Source: Paramuribaculum sp. (GTDB lineage: Bacteria; Bacteroidota; Bacteroidia; Bacteroidales; Muribaculaceae). Taken from it: 7,749 nt of DNA. The notes beneath the pieces were generated by a model that saw nothing but the letters and a program-made list of their open reading frames with translations, did no database searches and had not been told where the DNA came from. Below, piece after piece: positions 6,202-7,749 of the stretch; within the stretch, counting starts at the first letter, position 1; every line of letters starts with the position of its first letter. The translations under genes were made by a program, and so were the position numbers. The DNA lies in the NCBI GenBank assembly GCA_029062075.1, contig JAIDQW010000462.1, positions 1 to 7,749 on the forward strand, given 5' to 3'.

Positions 6202-6232
6202 CAAAATTACATTTTTTAATAATAAAATCAAG
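6202..6232 (-). promoter_or_regulatory. Bacteroidetes-type promoter for the small membrane protein / CoA-transferase operon
   Basis: On the minus strand, CTTG (6232-6229; one mismatch to TTTG), 19 bp and a perfect TAATTTTG (6209-6202) form a promoter with initiation near 6195. The leader to the ATG at 6177 would be about 18 nt. Its -7 element is the mirror image of the miaB -7 element, 2 bp away. Confidence 0.72.
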
Positions 6233-6258
6233 GGTTACTGCCCTATAACATAATAATT

Positions 6259-7620
6259 ATGGTGCAAAAGTCTAAACATTCCGCAAGTGACGGCGGTGAG
6301 CGCAAGCTTTGGATCGAGACTTACGGATGTCAGATGAATGTGGCTGACAGTGAAGTTGTGGCAGCTGTGATGCGTACAGTTGGCTATGAGCCGGCGGAAA
6401 GTATTGATGACGCGGATGCAGTATTACTCAACACTTGTTCTATACGCGACAATGCTGAGCAGAAGATTGTTGCAAGACTTCAGCACCTCCGTGCAATGAA
6501 GCGCAAGCGTCCTCTGATAGTAGGGGTGATTGGTTGCATGGCGGAGAGAGTGAAGGACTCTCTGATAAATGACCACGGGGTTGATATAGTCGCCGGTCCT
6601 GATTCATATAATGATTTGCCGTCTCTCTTCATGATGGCGGAAGCAGGGGAGAAGGCTATAAATGTTGAGCTGAGTACAACCGAGACCTATAGGGATGTTA
6701 TGCCGCTGCGCATAGGCTCAAACCGCATATCCGGATTTGTGAGCATAATGAGGGGCTGCAATAACTTCTGCTCCTACTGTATTGTGCCTTACACTAGAGG
6801 CAGAGAGCGTTCACGGGAAACCGGAAGCATTCTTGCCGAAGTTGAAAACCTGAGAGACAACGGATTCAAGGAGGTGACTCTGCTGGGGCAGAATGTAAAT
6901 TCCTATCGTTATCAGAATCCTGAAACCGGTGAGGTGACCGATTTTACACACCTGTTGCTCAAAGTTGCCGACGCCGTGCCTGAAATGAGGGTCAGATTTA
7001 CTACATCTCACCCCAAGGATATGAACGACGGTACACTCAGAGCGATAGCCTCGCGTCCGAATATCTGCAACCATATTCACCTGCCGGTGCAGAGCGGCAG
7101 CAGTGCGGTACTCAAGGCTATGAATCGAAAATATACCCGTGAGTGGTATCTTGACCGGATAGCGGCAATCAAGTCTATCATACCCGGTTGCGGAATCTCC
7201 ACAGATTTATTTACCGGCTTTTCAGGCGAGACAGAGGAGGATTTTCAGCAGACTTTATCACTAATTAGGGAAGTAGGCTTTGACAGTTCCTTTATGTTCA
7301 AATATTCAGAGCGCCCCGGCACTCTTGCATCCAAGACCATGCCTGACAATGTGCCTGAAGATGTAAAGATAGAAAGGGTAAACCGCATGATAGAGCTACA
7401 GGGTGAGTTGTCTCTTGAATCAAACAGGCGCGACATAGGCAAGGAATTCGAGGTGCTTGCCGATGGAGTATCCAAGCGTAGCACCGGGCAGCTTGTAGGT
7501 AGAACCGAAACAAATAAAACGGTTGTGTTTGACCGCAACGGGCACAAGCCGGGTGATATTGTGAAAGTGCGCGTGACTGATGCTACAGCCGCAACACTTC
7601 TTGCCCAACCGTTAGACTAA
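6259..7620 (+). CDS. miaB: tRNA-2-methylthio-N6-dimethylallyladenosine synthase MiaB
   Basis: Radical SAM methylthiotransferase that adds the 2-methylthio group to i6A37 of tRNAs reading UNN codons, in the cytoplasm. The three expected regions are in order. The N-terminal UPF0004 domain carries cluster ligands Cys24 (TYGCQMN), Cys60 (NTCSIRDNAEQK) and Cys93 (GCMAER). The radical SAM core has Cys167-x3-Cys171-x2-Cys174 in RGCNNFCSYCIVPYTRG. A TRAM domain occupies about 390-453. TYGCQMN, CSIRDNAEQK and SHPKDM favour MiaB over the paralogues RimO and MtaB. The 453-residue length is normal. The reading frame is complete, starting at the first ATG, about 16 residues before the conserved LWIETYGCQ block. 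It is divergent from the CoA-transferase operon and followed by its own terminator, so it appears monocistronic. The substrate i6A would require MiaA, which is not in the window. Confidence 0.97.
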   Translation: MVQKSKHSASDGGERKLWIETYGCQMNVADSEVVAAVMRTVGYEPAESIDDADAVLLNTCSIRDNAEQKIVARLQHLRAMKRKRPLIVGVIGCMAERVKDSLINDHGVDIVAGPDSYNDLPSLFMMAEAGEKAINVELSTTETYRDVMPLRIGSNRISGFVSIMRGCNNFCSYCIVPYTRGRERSRETGSILAEVENLRDNGFKEVTLLGQNVNSYRYQNPETGEVTDFTHLLLKVADAVPEMRVRFTTSHPKDMNDGTLRAIASRPNICNHIHLPVQSGSSAVLKAMNRKYTREWYLDRIAAIKSIIPGCGISTDLFTGFSGETEEDFQQTLSLIREVGFDSSFMFKYSERPGTLASKTMPDNVPEDVKIERVNRMIELQGELSLESNRRDIGKEFEVLADGVSKRSTGQLVGRTETNKTVVFDRNGHKPGDIVKVRVTDATAATLLAQPLD

Positions 7621-7642
7621 ACCACCTTATTTAATAATAGTA

Positions 7643-7681
7643 AAGACGGCAGCCCCGAAATGAGGGTTGCCGTCTTCTTTT
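7643..7681 (+). terminator. Intrinsic terminator of miaB
   Basis: A 13-bp stem (7643-7655 with 7664-7676) with a single G-T wobble (7652/7667) closes an 8-nt loop, followed by C and four T (7678-7681). The hairpin is strong and the T-run modest. It starts 22 bp after the miaB stop codon. Confidence 0.85.
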
Positions 7682-7749
7682 GTACTTTTACGGGGGGATG
7701 AGGAGGAAAAATTGAGGAAATAGAATTTCGACATGGGGGTGAATAGGTG

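Noticed and set aside
6231..6244. AGGG/CCCT mini-hairpin in the miaB leader
   Set aside because: A 4-bp stem with a 6-nt loop is expected by chance and has no riboswitch-like or attenuator-like partner.
7682..7749. Purine-rich tail of the window with a run of six G and an ATG at 7733
   Set aside because: The ATG at 7700 stops after five codons, and the one at 7733 runs off the window after a few codons without a promoter match. There is too little sequence to call a gene or structure.

Overview
The window looks like a piece of ordinary core chromosome from a Bacteroidales bacterium, possibly Muribaculaceae-like (the family-level guess is inference). Three things point this way. Promoter-like sites match the Bacteroidetes sigma consensus (TTTG, 19-21 bp, TAnnTTTG) at several gene starts. 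The start codons lack clear Shine-Dalgarno sites and sit in A/T-rich leaders. The gene set also fits: an OmpA-type barrel protein, a succinate-type CoA-transferase and MiaB.

Layout. Eight protein genes fill almost the whole window. On the + strand, 20-1210 is an OmpA-family outer-membrane protein closed by a strong terminator. A promoter overlapping that terminator's T-run drives a periplasmic M48 metalloprotease (1328-2125), followed after 25 bp by an EamA/DMT transporter (2151-3050). A VanX-like M15 dipeptidase (3054-3722, -) converges on the transporter with only 3 bp between stops. It diverges across 30 bp from a three-helix membrane protein of unknown function (3753-4295, +). That gene and the CoA-transferase converge on a shared bidirectional terminator. 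The CoA-transferase (4352-5845, -) lies 14 bp downstream of a small single-helix membrane protein gene (5860-6177, -), and the two probably form an operon. That operon diverges from miaB (6259-7620, +) across a compact, nearly symmetric promoter region. miaB ends in its own hairpin terminator, and the last 68 bp hold no gene I can support.

How the genes relate. They do not form one pathway. Four products are predicted to act in the envelope or periplasm (OmpA-like, M48 protease, EamA transporter, M15 dipeptidase), and two more are uncharacterised membrane proteins. The CoA-transferase belongs to the succinate/propionate/acetate end of fermentation, and MiaB modifies tRNA. I see no mobile element, CRISPR array, RNA gene, toxin-antitoxin or defence system. 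The points most worth a second look are regulatory: the face-to-face promoters with a palindromic -7 core at 6168-6232, the 30-bp divergent promoter region at 3723-3752 that predicts leaderless mRNAs, and the two small uncharacterised membrane proteins.
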